Part shown: positions 42,785 through 53,000 of the stretch, one piece after another
How the letters are laid out: each line of letters starts with the position of its first letter
Numbering within the stretch: the first letter of the stretch is position 1
Source of the DNA: DATEPR01 sp036273855
GTDB lineage: Bacteria > Actinomycetota > Actinomycetes > Mycobacteriales > Pseudonocardiaceae
Reading direction: 5' to 3'
Length of the DNA: 64,000 nucleotides
Assembly: GCA_036273855.1 (NCBI GenBank)
Contig: DASUGU010000081.1
Location: forward strand, 1 to 64,000
Made by a program: the position numbers and the translations under genes
Notes under the pieces: model-generated
Databases searched by the model: none
What the model was told of the DNA's origin: nothing
Seen by the model: only the letters and a program-made list of their open reading frames with translations

Positions 42785-44305
42785 ATGCTCCATGTCCGCT
42801 TGTTCGGGGAGACGCGTGTTCTTGACGGCATTCAGGTCCTCGGGCCGAGTGACTTCGGTGGCCGAAAACCCCAGCGGATCCTGGAGGCCCTGGCGCTGCA
42901 TCGCGGCCAGCAGGTGAGCAAGGACCGGCTCGTCGACATCCTCTGGGCGGACCGGCCGCCACCCGATCACGTGGCCACGCTGGAGAGTTACGTGTCGCTG
43001 CTCCGAAGACGGTTGCAGCCCGGAATCCCGGCCCGGCAGTCCGTGATCCGCACGCTGCCACGCGCCTATCGACTGGATCCGGCAACCACCAGCACCGATC
43101 TTGACCTGTTCGACGATCTCGTCACCGAAGCCGGCAATCGTCCGGACGGGGAAGCACACAGCCTGCTCGACCGGGCCAGCGCGCTGGCATCGACCGATCT
43201 GCTCGACTCCTCGGACGAAACCTGGTGGGCGGAACCGATCCGTGCCGACTACCGGCGCCGTGCGGTCCGCGCGGCACTGCGGGCAGGTGAACTCGCCCTC
43301 CCTCACGACGCGGACTCCGCGCTCCGGCTGGCCGGACGCGCGCTGGGACTGGACGTGCTGTGCGAACCGGCCTGGCGCCTGATGATCCGGGCCCACGCCG
43401 CCGCCGGTCACCGCACCGAGGCGCTCCGCTCGTACCGATCCTGCCGCCGGCTGCTGTCCCGCGAACTGGGCATTCACCCGGCACCCCAGACCCGAGCGGT
43501 GCTGGCCGACGTGGTCGCCGGCACCCGCCACGAGTCCCCGGAAACGGCCACGGCCGATCTCGGCAGTGTCATGGACGCGACCCTCGCGCTGTTCGAACAT
43601 CAGCGCGGCGGCGACACCGCGGTCCCGCTTGCCGACGCCGTGCGCGTCGTGTCGGCGCTCCTGCCGGTCCCGGCCGACCCGCCCGCGCCATCGGTCACCG
43701 TCGACCCGGGACGGGCGCTGCGCCGGGCCGGTGCCCGCCTGCACGACGAGTTCGACGGGGTACTCGGACACGAGATCGTGCAACGGTTCCTGTACGGCGG
43801 CTACGACCGGCTCCTCGCCCACAGCACGGTCCGGACCTACCTGCCGCTGCTGGCCGAACGGTCCGCGCGGCAACGGCTGCGGGCCCTGGCCGACGCCCGA
43901 CCCGGCGGCACCCCCACGGTCCTGTTCCGCCACGCCCCCGGCTCGGCATCCGGGCGGATGGCGCTGGGCTTCTTCGAGCACCTGGCCGGGGACCTCGCGG
44001 TGGCCTGGTCCAACGGTCCGGTACCGGCAGGCCGGCCGAGTTCGTCGGTCATCGCCGCGATGGCCGAACGCGGCATCGACATCACCGGCCGGGTCGCGAC
44101 ACCGTGGACCGATCAGCTCCCGCACCCGGCCGACGTCGTCGTCGCCATCGGCGAGGCCGGCCCCGCCGTCCCCGGAAAGCGTTGCCTGCACTGGGAACTG
44201 CCCGAGACCGGTGACACTCACGTCGAGGACGTCCGGCCGGTGCGGGACGAGATCGAACGGCGGGTCCGCACCCTGCTCGCCGAACTGTGCCCACCGACCG
44301 ACTGA
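42785..44305 (+). CDS. SARP-type regulator fused to a three-helix bundle and a degenerate ArsC/LMW-phosphatase-like domain
   Basis: 506 residues. 1-95: OmpR-like SARP DNA-binding domain (LHVRLFGETRVLDG, KPQRILEALALHRGQQVSKDRLVDILWADRPP, TLESYVSLLRRRLQPG). About 100-245: bacterial transcriptional activator domain (FDDLVTEAG...LRSYRSCRRLLSRELGIHPAPQTRAVLADV). About 318-368: three-helix bundle like that preceding actinobacterial arsenate reductases (EIVQRFLYGGYDRLLAHSTV, then RTYLPLLAERSARQRLRALA). About 377-506: an arsenate reductase/LMW-phosphatase fold (TVLFRHAPGSASGRMALGFFEHLAG ... FPGK-like VPGKRCLHWELPETGD ... VRDEIERRVRTLLAELC). The catalytic Cys of the C-x5-R loop is absent, so this part is probably a sensor. 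The ligand is unknown. Confidence 0.85.
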   Translation: MLHVRLFGETRVLDGIQVLGPSDFGGRKPQRILEALALHRGQQVSKDRLVDILWADRPPPDHVATLESYVSLLRRRLQPGIPARQSVIRTLPRAYRLDPATTSTDLDLFDDLVTEAGNRPDGEAHSLLDRASALASTDLLDSSDETWWAEPIRADYRRRAVRAALRAGELALPHDADSALRLAGRALGLDVLCEPAWRLMIRAHAAAGHRTEALRSYRSCRRLLSRELGIHPAPQTRAVLADVVAGTRHESPETATADLGSVMDATLALFEHQRGGDTAVPLADAVRVVSALLPVPADPPAPSVTVDPGRALRRAGARLHDEFDGVLGHEIVQRFLYGGYDRLLAHSTVRTYLPLLAERSARQRLRALADARPGGTPTVLFRHAPGSASGRMALGFFEHLAGDLAVAWSNGPVPAGRPSSSVIAAMAERGIDITGRVATPWTDQLPHPADVVVAIGEAGPAVPGKRCLHWELPETGDTHVEDVRPVRDEIERRVRTLLAELCPPTD

Positions 44306-47300
44306 CTACGGCTCCGTGCCGGTGTCGGCGGCGATGCCGGCCCGGCGCTGGTACTCCTTGACCAGTGCGACACGGCCCGGCCCGGTCGGCCTGCGGCCGG
44401 GCCGGATGTCGCAGGCCAGTGCCTTCGACTCCTGGATGTGCGTGTTGGGGTCCAGGCTGATCGAGGTGAGGTCGTTGGCCGCGTCGCCGGTGGCCAGGCC
44501 GTTCGGGCCCCAGTGGTAGGGCAGGCCCACCTGGTGCAGGCGGCGGCCCCGCACGGTCAGCGTGGTGAGTCGGTCGGTGACCAGGACCCTGGCCTCGATC
44601 GCGTTGCGCGGTGTGATCACGGTGGCCCAGCCGCCGTGTTCCAGGCCCCGCTCGGCGGCCAGTTCCGGTGACACCTCGCAGAACATCTCCGGTTGCAGCT
44701 CGGCGAGATAGGGCAGGGTACGACTCATGCCGCCTGCCGTGTGGTGCTCGGTGAGCCGGTAGGTCGTTGCCACGTAAGGGAACACGTCCGCACCGGGCGA
44801 GCCGGGCGCCGGGCCGAACCGGTTGTCCGGATGCGTGAACCGGGCCACCTCGCGGACCGGGTTGCGCTGTTGCCCGTACAGCGGGTTGGCCACCGGCGAG
44901 TCCTGCGGTTCGTAGTGGGTGGGCAGCGGGCCGTCGAGCAGGCCGGCGGGCGCGAACAGCCACGCCTTGCCGTCGGCCTGCATGATGAACGGGTCACTGC
45001 CGGACAGGGCCGCGTCGCCGCGCGCGTCCGGGGGCGGCTGGTAGTGCGGGGACTTGGTGGCCGTGAAGTCGGCCACGTCGTGCCCGACCCATTTCTCCTG
45101 CTCGGTGTCCCACCAGACGTAGGCCTTGCGTTCGCTCCACGGCTTGCCGTCCGGGTCGGCCGACGCGCGGTTGTAGAGGATCCGGCGGTTGGCCGGCCAG
45201 GCCCAACCCCACTCACCCGCCACCCAGTTCTGCTCGCCACCCGGCCTGCGCCGGGCCGCCTGGTTGACGCCGTCGGCGTGCACACCGCAGTAGATCCAGC
45301 ACCCGGACGTGGTGGAACCGTCGTCGGCCAGGTCTACATAGGACGAAATCGGCTTGCCGTCGGCGTCGAAGCCGTTGATCTCGGCCAGTACCGCGTCGGC
45401 GTCCGGCTCGGCGATCTCGCCCTTCGTCGGGTAGTTCCAGGTGAGGTCCAGCAGTGGCCGGTCCCGCTCGTCAGCCGAGTTGGCCAGCCGGTCCCGGAGG
45501 ATGCGGCCGAGGTGGAACATGAACCACAGGTCGCTGCGCGCCTCACCGGGCGGCTCGACGGCCTGGTGGTGCCACTGCAACATGCGCTGGGTGTTGGTGA
45601 AACTGCCGTCCTTCTCGGTGTGCGCGGCGGCGGGCAGGAAGAACACCTCGGTCCCGATGTCCTCGGTGCGCAGCTCGCCGCTGGCGATCTCCGGGCCGTC
45701 CCGCCAGAAGGTCGCGCTCTCGATCAGCTGGAAGTCGCGCACCACCAACCATTCCAGGTTGGCCATGCCCTTGCGTTGCAGCTTCGCGTTCGCCGAGCCG
45801 ACTGCCGGGTTCTCACCGAACAGGAAGTAGCCGGGACAGTCGCCGGCCAGTTGGGCCAGCACCGTGTCGTAGGTGCCGTGGCTGCCGGTGAGGCGGGGCA
45901 GGTAGTCGAAGCAGAAGTCGTTGTCGGCGGTGGCCGCGTCACCCCACCAGGCTTTCAGCAGGCTGACCGTGTAGGAGCGCATCCCGGCCCAGTAACCCTT
46001 GCGGGTGCCCTCGACGGCGACGAAGGTGTCCAGATCCTCGTTGCTGTGCGCGTGCGGCATCGGGATGTAGCCGGGCAGCAGGTTGAACAGGGTCGGGATG
46101 TCCGTCGAGCCCTGGATGGACGCGTGACCGCGCAGGGCGAGGATGCCGCCACCGGGCCGGCCCATGTTGCCCAGCAGCGCCTGGAGGATCGACGCGGTGC
46201 GGATGTACTGCACGCCGACGGTGTGCTGGGTCCAGCCGACCGAGTACACGAACGCGGTGGTCCGGTCGCGGCCCGAGTTCTCGGTCAGCGCGGTGGCCAC
46301 CTGCCGGAAGGTCGACTCGGGGATGCCGCAGGTCTCTTCGACCATTTCCGGTGTGTAGCGGGCGAAGTGTCGCTTGAGGACCTGGAGCACGCACTTCGGG
46401 TCGGTCATGGTCTCGTCCCGGCGTGGATCACCGGATTCGGCGCCACCCGACCCGTGCGCCTCGCCCCGGGCCGCGCGGCGGACCGTGGAGTGGTTGGCCG
46501 CGTCCCGGTACTGCACGTCCGGCTCGCCGGACGGGGCCTGCACCTCGACGCCGTCGTACTGCCAGGTGTGGAAGTCGTAGGTGCGCTGCTCCGGATCCAG
46601 GCCGGAGAAGACGCCGTCGAGGTCCTCGGTGTCGACGAAGTCGTCGGTGAGGATCGTGGCGGCGTTGGTGTAGGCGCGGACGTAGTCGTGGAAGTACAGG
46701 TCGTTGCTCAACACGTGGTTGATCAACGCGCCGAGGAACACGATGTCGCTGCCCACCCGCAGCGGCACGTGCAGATCGGCCACCGCGCTGGTGCGGGTGA
46801 AGCGCGGGTCGACGTGGATGACCGTCGCGCCCTTCGCCTTGGCCTCCATCACCCACTGGAACCCCACCGGGTGGCACTCGGCCATGTTCGAACCCTCGAT
46901 GAGGATGCAGTCGGCGTTGACCAGGTCCTGCTGGAACGTCGTGGCACCGCCGCGACCGAACGTGGTACCCAGACCGGGCACCGTGGCGGAGTGTCAAATA
47001 CGAGCCTGATTCTCGATCTGGATGGCACCCAGCGCGGTGAAGAGTTTCTTGATCAGGTAGTTCTCTTCGTTGTCCAGGGTGGCGCCGCCGAGACTGGCGA
47101 ACCCCATCGTCCGGCGCGTGCGGACGCCGTCGACGTCCCACTGCCAGCCCTTCTCCCTGGCTGCCAGCACCCGGTCGGCGATCATCTCCATCGCCCGGCC
47201 CAGCGACAACGACTCCCATTCGGTGCCGTGCGGCCGCCGGTAGAGCACCTTGTCCACCCGCGTCGGGCTGGTCACCAGCTGCTTGCTGGCCGAGCCCTTC

Positions 47301-47560
47301 GGGCACAGCCGGCCGCGCGAGACCGGCGAATCGGGGTCACCCTCGATCTGCACGACCTTCTCGTCCTTGACGAAGACCCGCTGGCCACAGCCCACGGCGC
47401 AGTACGGGCACACCGACCTGACCACCCGGTCCGCGGTCCGCGTGCGGGACGTCAGCGCGTCACTGGCCCGGCTCTTGGCCGCGGCGCCCCTGCCCAGCAG
47501 GTCGTCCCCGGTGAGCTGCCGAAACACCGGCCAGTCCCCCAGCCACTGGCGTACACCCAT
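44306..47560 (-). CDS. Selenocysteine-containing formate dehydrogenase, molybdopterin (alpha) subunit
   Basis: 1084 residues if TGA at 46994-46996 is read as selenocysteine (Sec189). N-terminal 4Fe-4S site Cys51, 54, 58, 86 (CPYCAVGC...CPKG). The frame ...GAIQIENQARI-U-HSATVPGLGTTFGRGGATTF aligns with E. coli FdnG NQARV-U-HGPTVASLAPTFGRGAMT; then EGSNMAECHPVGFQWVMEAK, HVDPRFTRTSAVAD and the C-terminal molybdopterin domain. It belongs to the FDH-N alpha type, oxidising formate to CO2. ATG 47560 follows GGAGGGAG. No twin-arginine signal is visible and no beta or gamma subunit lies beside it, so it is probably cytoplasmic with a partner elsewhere. It abuts the convergent SARP fusion gene. Automated annotation would split it in two. 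Confidence 0.93.
46964..46996 (-). promoter_or_regulatory. Selenocysteine UGA codon and bacterial SECIS hairpin
   Basis: On the minus strand UGA (46996-46994) is followed by 11 bases and then GGUGCCC-GGUCU-GGGUACC (46982-46964): a 7-pair stem including one G-U, with loop GGUCU. The E. coli fdhF SECIS has the same 11-base spacing and the same GGUCU loop that binds SelB. It lies inside the coding sequence, as bacterial SECIS elements do. It should recruit SelB-Sec-tRNA to insert Sec189. Confidence 0.88.
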
Positions 47561-47683
47561 CCCCGTCTCCCTCCGGCCGCTGGTGTACGTCTACCCACAG
47601 CGGCGCCCGGTCATGCGTGTACGGGGGGCGACGCTGGGTATCACCTCATCGAGCCGACCGAGGGACCGCGACGGAGGAGTGGC

Positions 47684-48538
47684 ATGACGAACGTGACCGT
47701 GCTGGGCACCGGGATCATGGGGGCCGGGATGGCCCGCAGCCTGGCCCGCGCCGGCCTACCGGTGTCCGCGTGGAACCGGGACGCGGCGAAGGCACGCCCG
47801 CTGGGTGAGGCCGGGGTGACCGTCGCGGCGGACCTGGAGAGCGCGGTGGCCGGCGCCGACGTCGTCGTCACGATGCTGTTCGACCTGCCCGCCGTCGCCG
47901 ACGTGATGGCCCGGGCGTTGCCGTCGATGCCGGCCGGGTCCGTGTGGGCGCAGACCAGCACGGTCGGCCTGGACGGCACGGACCAGCTCGCCGAGCTGGC
48001 CGGCAAGCACGGCGTGCCGTTCGTCGACGCGCCCGTGCTCGGCACCCGCCAGCCGGCCGAGGACGGCAAGCTGCTCGTGCTGGCCGGCGGCCCGTCGTCG
48101 GTGCGGGACGTGGTCACACCCGTGTTCGACGCGATCGGCTCCCGCACGGTGTGGGTGGGCGACCGACCAGGTGACGGGCACCGGCTCAAGCTGGTCGCCA
48201 ACGCGTGGGTGCTGACCGTCACCGTGGGCACCGCGCAGAGCATCGGGCTGGCCCGCGATCTCGGTCTGGACCCGCAGCTGTTCCTCGACGCGATCGCCGG
48301 TGGCCCGCTGGACAGCACCTACGCGCAACTCAAGGGCAAAGGCATGATCGGCGGCGAGTTCTCGCCGGCGTTCACGGCGCGCGGCGCGGCCAAGGACACC
48401 CAGCTCATCCGGGCGGCCATGGCCGGGGCCGGCACCGACGATTCGGTCATGACCGCGCTGCACGCGCTGTTCAGCAAGGCGCGCGGCGACCAGGACATGT
48501 CCGTGGTGATCGAGGCGATCGCCCGCACGGCGACCTGA
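47684..48538 (+). CDS. NAD(P)-dependent beta-hydroxyacid dehydrogenase (3-hydroxyisobutyrate dehydrogenase family)
   Basis: A 284-residue enzyme with N-terminal Rossmann motif VTVLGTGIMGAGMARSLARAG, substrate-binding DAPVLGTRQPAEDGKLLVLAGG, and the conserved catalytic Lys in GHRLKLVANAWVLTVTVGTAQSIGLA. ATG 47684 follows GGAGGAG. It belongs to the HIBADH/GLYR group; the substrate cannot be predicted. It is divergent from the formate dehydrogenase gene. Confidence 0.92.
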   Translation: MTNVTVLGTGIMGAGMARSLARAGLPVSAWNRDAAKARPLGEAGVTVAADLESAVAGADVVVTMLFDLPAVADVMARALPSMPAGSVWAQTSTVGLDGTDQLAELAGKHGVPFVDAPVLGTRQPAEDGKLLVLAGGPSSVRDVVTPVFDAIGSRTVWVGDRPGDGHRLKLVANAWVLTVTVGTAQSIGLARDLGLDPQLFLDAIAGGPLDSTYAQLKGKGMIGGEFSPAFTARGAAKDTQLIRAAMAGAGTDDSVMTALHALFSKARGDQDMSVVIEAIARTAT

Positions 48539-48636
48539 CCGCTGCCACTGTCCACTCCGCACAGAGCGGCGCCGCGCGACCGCCGCCTCGAATTGGGGGA
48601 TCACCGCACCAGACCGGAACTCTAGACTCAACTGCC

Positions 48637-49182
48637 GTGACCGGCCACCTGACACCGACCAGGGGCACGCTGCGCGTGTGCCGTGGTGTCGTGCTGGCCG
48701 CCGCCTCCGCCGCTCTGGCCGTTGCCGCGCACGGCATCGCGGGCGGCGGCCTGCCGGGCATGGTGCCCACCCTGCTGTTGTCCTTCGGTGTCAGCGCGAC
48801 CGGGATCGGCCTGGCCAACCGGCGTTACTCGCTGGGTGTGGTGGCCGTCCTGCTGGGCGTGACACAACTGGTCACGCACCTGCTGCTGTCCGTCGACTCG
48901 AGCGGCATGTCGGGCATGAGCCCCGAGACGTTCAACGGCCTGACCATGCTGGGTGCGCACGCGGCCGCCGTCCTGGTCACGTCGCTGCTGCTGGCCTGGG
49001 CGGACACGTTGTTGTTCGCCCTGGCCAGGACGTTGCGCCGGTTGTTGCCGATCCTGGTGGCACCGGCGCCGATCGCCGTGGCACGGCGGCGCCCGCGCCT
49101 GAGCGCCGCGTCGCGCGGTCACGTCGCCGCGGTGTCCTTGTGCCGGATCAACGCACGCCGAGGTCCTCCGGTCGCGGCCTGA
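48637..49182 (+). CDS. Four-helix membrane hypothetical protein
   Basis: A 181-residue membrane protein with four hydrophobic helices (VVLAAASAALAVAAHGIAGG, TLLLSFGVSATGIGLA, YSLGVVAVLLGVTQLVTHLLL, THLGAHAAAVLVTSLLLAWADTL-like segment), a Met-rich loop MSGMSPETFNGLTM, and a basic C-terminus. GTG 48637. It precedes a YcnI-type gene by 85 bases; similar small membrane proteins accompany ycnI in other actinobacteria, which suggests a part in copper handling. This is inference from context. Confidence 0.7.
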   Translation: MTGHLTPTRGTLRVCRGVVLAAASAALAVAAHGIAGGGLPGMVPTLLLSFGVSATGIGLANRRYSLGVVAVLLGVTQLVTHLLLSVDSSGMSGMSPETFNGLTMLGAHAAAVLVTSLLLAWADTLLFALARTLRRLLPILVAPAPIAVARRRPRLSAASRGHVAAVSLCRINARRGPPVAA

Positions 49183-49267
49183 CCGACCACTGTTCACTCG
49201 CCGGACCGGCGGGTCGGTCACTCCTGCGCCCGAAACCACACCTCAGCACATGCGGAGTCGTACAACC

Positions 49268-49978
49268 ATGTCTGCACAACGAAAGTTCGCCCGACGCCTG
49301 ACCACCACCGTGGTCGCCACCGGCCTGCTCGTCCTGGGCGCCGCCGGTGTCGCGTCCGCCCACGTCACCGCCCACAGCCCGGACACCCTCACCAAGGGAG
49401 GCTTCGCCGAGATCGTGTTCCGGGTCCCCGACGAGGAGGCCACTGCCCACACGACCAGGATTCAGGTCAACTTCTCGGCCACCGCACCCGTTCCGGGCGC
49501 GCAGCTCAAGCCCGTCGACGGCTGGACCGCGACCGTCACGACGATGAACCTGCCCAAGCCGGTGAACACGAACAACGAAACGCTGACCACCGCGGTCAAG
49601 TCGATCACCTGGACCGCACCGAAGGGTCAGGGCATCGCACCGGGTCAGTTCCAGGAGTTCCCGATCGTCGTCGAAGGACTGCCGGACACCGACACGATGG
49701 TCATGCCGGCCGTGCAGACCTACGACAACGGCGACGTCGTGCGGTGGAACCAGTTGACCGTGGCCGGCAAGGCGGAACCCGAGCACCCCGCGCCCCACCT
49801 GGCCCTGGCCGCACCGAGCGACGCCGCCGCACCTGCGGCGGCCACCGCGCAGGTCAACCCGACCGCCGCGAGTGCGTCCGACGGCACCGCCCGGTGGTTG
49901 GGCGGCATCGGCATCGTGATCGCCGCCGTCGCCTTCGGGTTCGGCCTGGGCGCGTGCCTGCGGCGCAGGCCCGCGTAG
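49268..49978 (+). CDS. YcnI family copper-binding membrane protein
   Basis: A 236-residue DUF1775 protein. Signal peptide ending GVASA so the mature chain begins with HVTAHSPDT; the N-terminal His and a conserved Glu/Trp form the copper site in Bacillus subtilis YcnI. Residues 34-170 form the YcnI fold (EIVFRVPDEEATAHTTRIQVNF...VRWNQ), followed by a Pro/Ala linker and a C-terminal TM helix with a basic tail. ATG 49268 is used. It is probably co-transcribed with the membrane gene upstream. Confidence 0.9.
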   Translation: MSAQRKFARRLTTTVVATGLLVLGAAGVASAHVTAHSPDTLTKGGFAEIVFRVPDEEATAHTTRIQVNFSATAPVPGAQLKPVDGWTATVTTMNLPKPVNTNNETLTTAVKSITWTAPKGQGIAPGQFQEFPIVVEGLPDTDTMVMPAVQTYDNGDVVRWNQLTVAGKAEPEHPAPHLALAAPSDAAAPAAATAQVNPTAASASDGTARWLGGIGIVIAAVAFGFGLGACLRRRPA

Positions 49979-49988
49979 CCGGGTGACC

Positions 49989-50018
49989 AGCGGTACGGGC
50001 CGGGTGGCCCGTACCGCT
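49989..50018. terminator. Bidirectional terminator hairpin
   Basis: AGCGGTACGGGCC (49989-50001) and GGCCCGTACCGCT (50006-50018) form a perfect 13-pair stem with a GGGT loop, between convergent stops at 49978 and 50026. Confidence 0.8.
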
Positions 50019-50025
50019 GATTCCC

Positions 50026-53000
50026 CTACGAGTGGACCGCCGCCGAGAACAGCTTCAGGCGTTGGTCGTCGGGCACGGTCATCGAGATGATCGTCCTCGT
50101 GTTCGTCGCACCAGTGTCCACTGTGAACCCGTGGAGACTGGCGTCGTGCGGTGTCGGGTTGTCCGGCTGCTGGTTCCAGATCGACGTGGCGACGATGCTG
50201 CCGCCTGCCGCGGCGGTGTTGTTGAACCAGTCGTTGAAATCGATGAAGAACTGCTGGTTCGTGCCGTCGCTGTAGTTGACCTGCAACAGCCCCTGCACCT
50301 CACCGTCGTCGGCGGTGCCGAGCAGCGTGATCTTGTGCCCGGTGCCGGTCAGGTCCAGCGTCTGCCCCGCCGACGCGACGGCGTCCGGCGTGCCGGGCGC
50401 CTGTGGCGGGAACGTCAGCGTGGCACCGTCCACGGTCACCGGCCCGCCGGGCACGATGCCCAGTGCCGCCAGCCGCTGCGCGGAGAAACTGTTGCCCGCT
50501 CCGTCCAGGTTGCCCACGGCGGTGTTGCTGTCGTCGGACACGGCGATCGTGTCGGCCGCCGCCTCGAACGACTCACCCGCGGGTGCTGTCGGGTTCGGCG
50601 GCGGGTTGGCGGTGCTGATCGAGAAGATGTTCAGGTTGCCGACGTTGGGCAGCGTGAGGAACGCGATCGTCTTGTCCGACGGGATCGGGAAGACCTCGCC
50701 GTACAGGCCGATGACGTGTGCCCCGAACTGAGCGGTGTCCGACGGGTTCCACACGGTCGACGCCACCACCGAGCTCAGCCCGGTCGGCTGGTTGTTGAAC
50801 CAGTCGGCGAACGACACCGGCACGGTGGCCGTCGATCCGTCGGTGAACGTGACCGTCAGGTTGCCCTGGCCGGCACCGTTGTGCGCGGACCCGAGGATCA
50901 CCAGTGCCGACCCGCTGCCACCGAACTTGACCACCTGGCCCGCCGCGTTGACGGCGTCCGGTGTGCCGGGCGCCTGCGCCGGGAACGTGGTGGTCGCGGT
51001 GCCCACCTGGACCGTGCCACCCGGCGTGATGCCGGCCGCCGCGAGCTTGTCGGCGGAGTAGCTGAAGCCACTGCCGTCGAAGTTGCCCCCGGTCGGGTTG
51101 GCGTCGGTGCTCAGGCCCACCACGGTGGCCGCGGCCGCCAGCGACGGGAACGGCACGGTGACCTGCTGGGTCTGGGTGACCGTCCTCGGCTTGTTGTCGA
51201 TCGTGCCGGTCAGCGTGAAACTCACGCTGGTCCGGCCCGGTGTGGCGCCGTCGGGCACCGTCACCTTGACCGGCACGGTCCGGTTGCCGCCGGTCTGCGG
51301 GATGGTGCCCAGCCGGGCGGTGGCCGGCGTCGCGGTCCAGCCCGCCGGCAGGTGCGCGGTGACCGTGGCGTTCTTCAGCGCGAAGTCGGACTGGTCGAGC
51401 ACCTTGACGTCGACGTTCGTCGTGGTGCCCGGCGTGGCGACGCTGGGCAGCGTGCCGACCAGTTCCTGCACCGGGTTGTCGGTCTTCTTCACCTGGTAGG
51501 TGGCCGACAGCGGCAGGGACACCGACGAGCCGCCGACCATGATGCGGTAGGTGCCGTCCTGCACGGTGAACGCCTGCGCGCCGGAGTCCCAGTAGGACAG
51601 TTCACGCGGGTCGACGCTCAGCGAGACCTTCTTGGACTGGCCGGGCTGGAGGCTGACCTTGGTGAACGCGCCGAGTTCCTTGGGCGGCGTGTCGGCCAGC
51701 CGGTCCGGCTTGGCCACGTACACCTGCGGTGCCTCGGCGCCCGCGGCATCACCGGTGTTGGTGACCGTGAACGACAGCGTCACCGGGTCGCCGGAATCGC
51801 CGTTGTTGTGCTCCAGCTTCAGGTTGCTGTAGTGGAAACTGGTGTACGACAGGCCGTAGCCGAACGGGAACAGCGGCGTCTGGTGGAACTCGTCGTACCA
51901 GCGGTAGCCGACGTAGATGCCCTCCGAGTAGTCCACGACGCCGTTGACGCCCGGGTACCGGGCGGGCGTGCTCGCCGGCACCTGGTTCTCGGCGGCCGGC
52001 CACGTCTGCGGCAGCTTGCCCGACGGGTCGACGTCACCGAACAGCAGTTGCGCGGTCGCCGCACCGCCCTTGGCACCCGGGTACCACGTCTGCAGCACGC
52101 CGCTGACCTGGGACAACCACGGCATCAGCACGGCGGAGCCGGTCTGCAGTACCACGACCGTGTGCGGGTTCGCCGCGGCCACGGCCTGCACCAGGGCGTC
52201 CTGGTTGTTCGGCAGGGTCAGGTTGGTGCGGTCGCTGCCCTCGCTCTCGTTGTCCCGCACGAACACCAGCGCGATGTTCGCCGCCTTCGCATTGGCGGCG
52301 GCCTGGGTCAGATCGGAACCGTCGGCGAACGAGACCGTCGCCGCACCACCCGCGCGGGCGGTGATCGCGTCCAGCGAGTTGTCCACCGACAGCGGGTTGA
52401 CCTGGCTGCTGCCGCCGCCCTGCGCGGACGTCTTGGCCGGCGCGCCGATCACCGCGATGGTGGTGTCCTTGCCGGTGATCGGCAGGACCGAGCCCTGGTT
52501 CTTCAACAACACCGCGCTGCTCGCCTCGATCTGCTGCGCCGCCGCGTTGTCCGCGGTCGCGTCGATCGGCTGGCGGGCGAACGAGTGCTCGAAGAAGCCG
52601 AACCGGAACAGCACGATCAGCGTCTCGCGGACCCGCGCGTCGATCTCGGCCATGGTGATAGACCCGTTGGCCAGGGCCGCCTGCACGTTGGCCAGCGTGT
52701 TGAACACGCCGGTGGGCAGTTCGACGTTGAGGCCGTCGGCGATCGACGTGGTCGCGTGGGTGGCCGGGTAGTCGGACACCACATAGCCGTCGAAGCCGAA
52801 CTGCGAGCGCAGCGAGCCGAGCGTCTCGCTGTTGTCGCAGGAGAACGAGCCGTTGATCTGGTTGTAGGAACACATCACCGAGCCGGGGTGGCCGTCGGCC
52901 ACCGCGATCCCGAAGTTCTTCTCGTAGATCTCGTGCAACGTCCGGTCGTCCATCTTGTTGTCGATGGTCATCCGGTTGGTTTCCTGGTTGTTGCCCACGT

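Noticed and set aside
46994..46996. TGA in the formate dehydrogenase read as a real stop or nonsense mutation
   Set aside because: It sits at the known Sec position of the family, the frame continues with FDH sequence, and a SECIS-like hairpin follows at the exact expected spacing.
47561..47683. Possible tRNA-Sec or selA/selB near the formate dehydrogenase
   Set aside because: I looked for a long acceptor/variable-arm tRNA and found no cloverleaf; no selenium genes occur in the window.
44693..48538. A 1281-codon + strand open frame opposite the formate dehydrogenase
   Set aside because: Its translation is low-complexity Gly/Arg/Val-rich shadow sequence; only its last third (from 47684) is real, the beta-hydroxyacid dehydrogenase. 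The minus strand carries clear FDH motifs.
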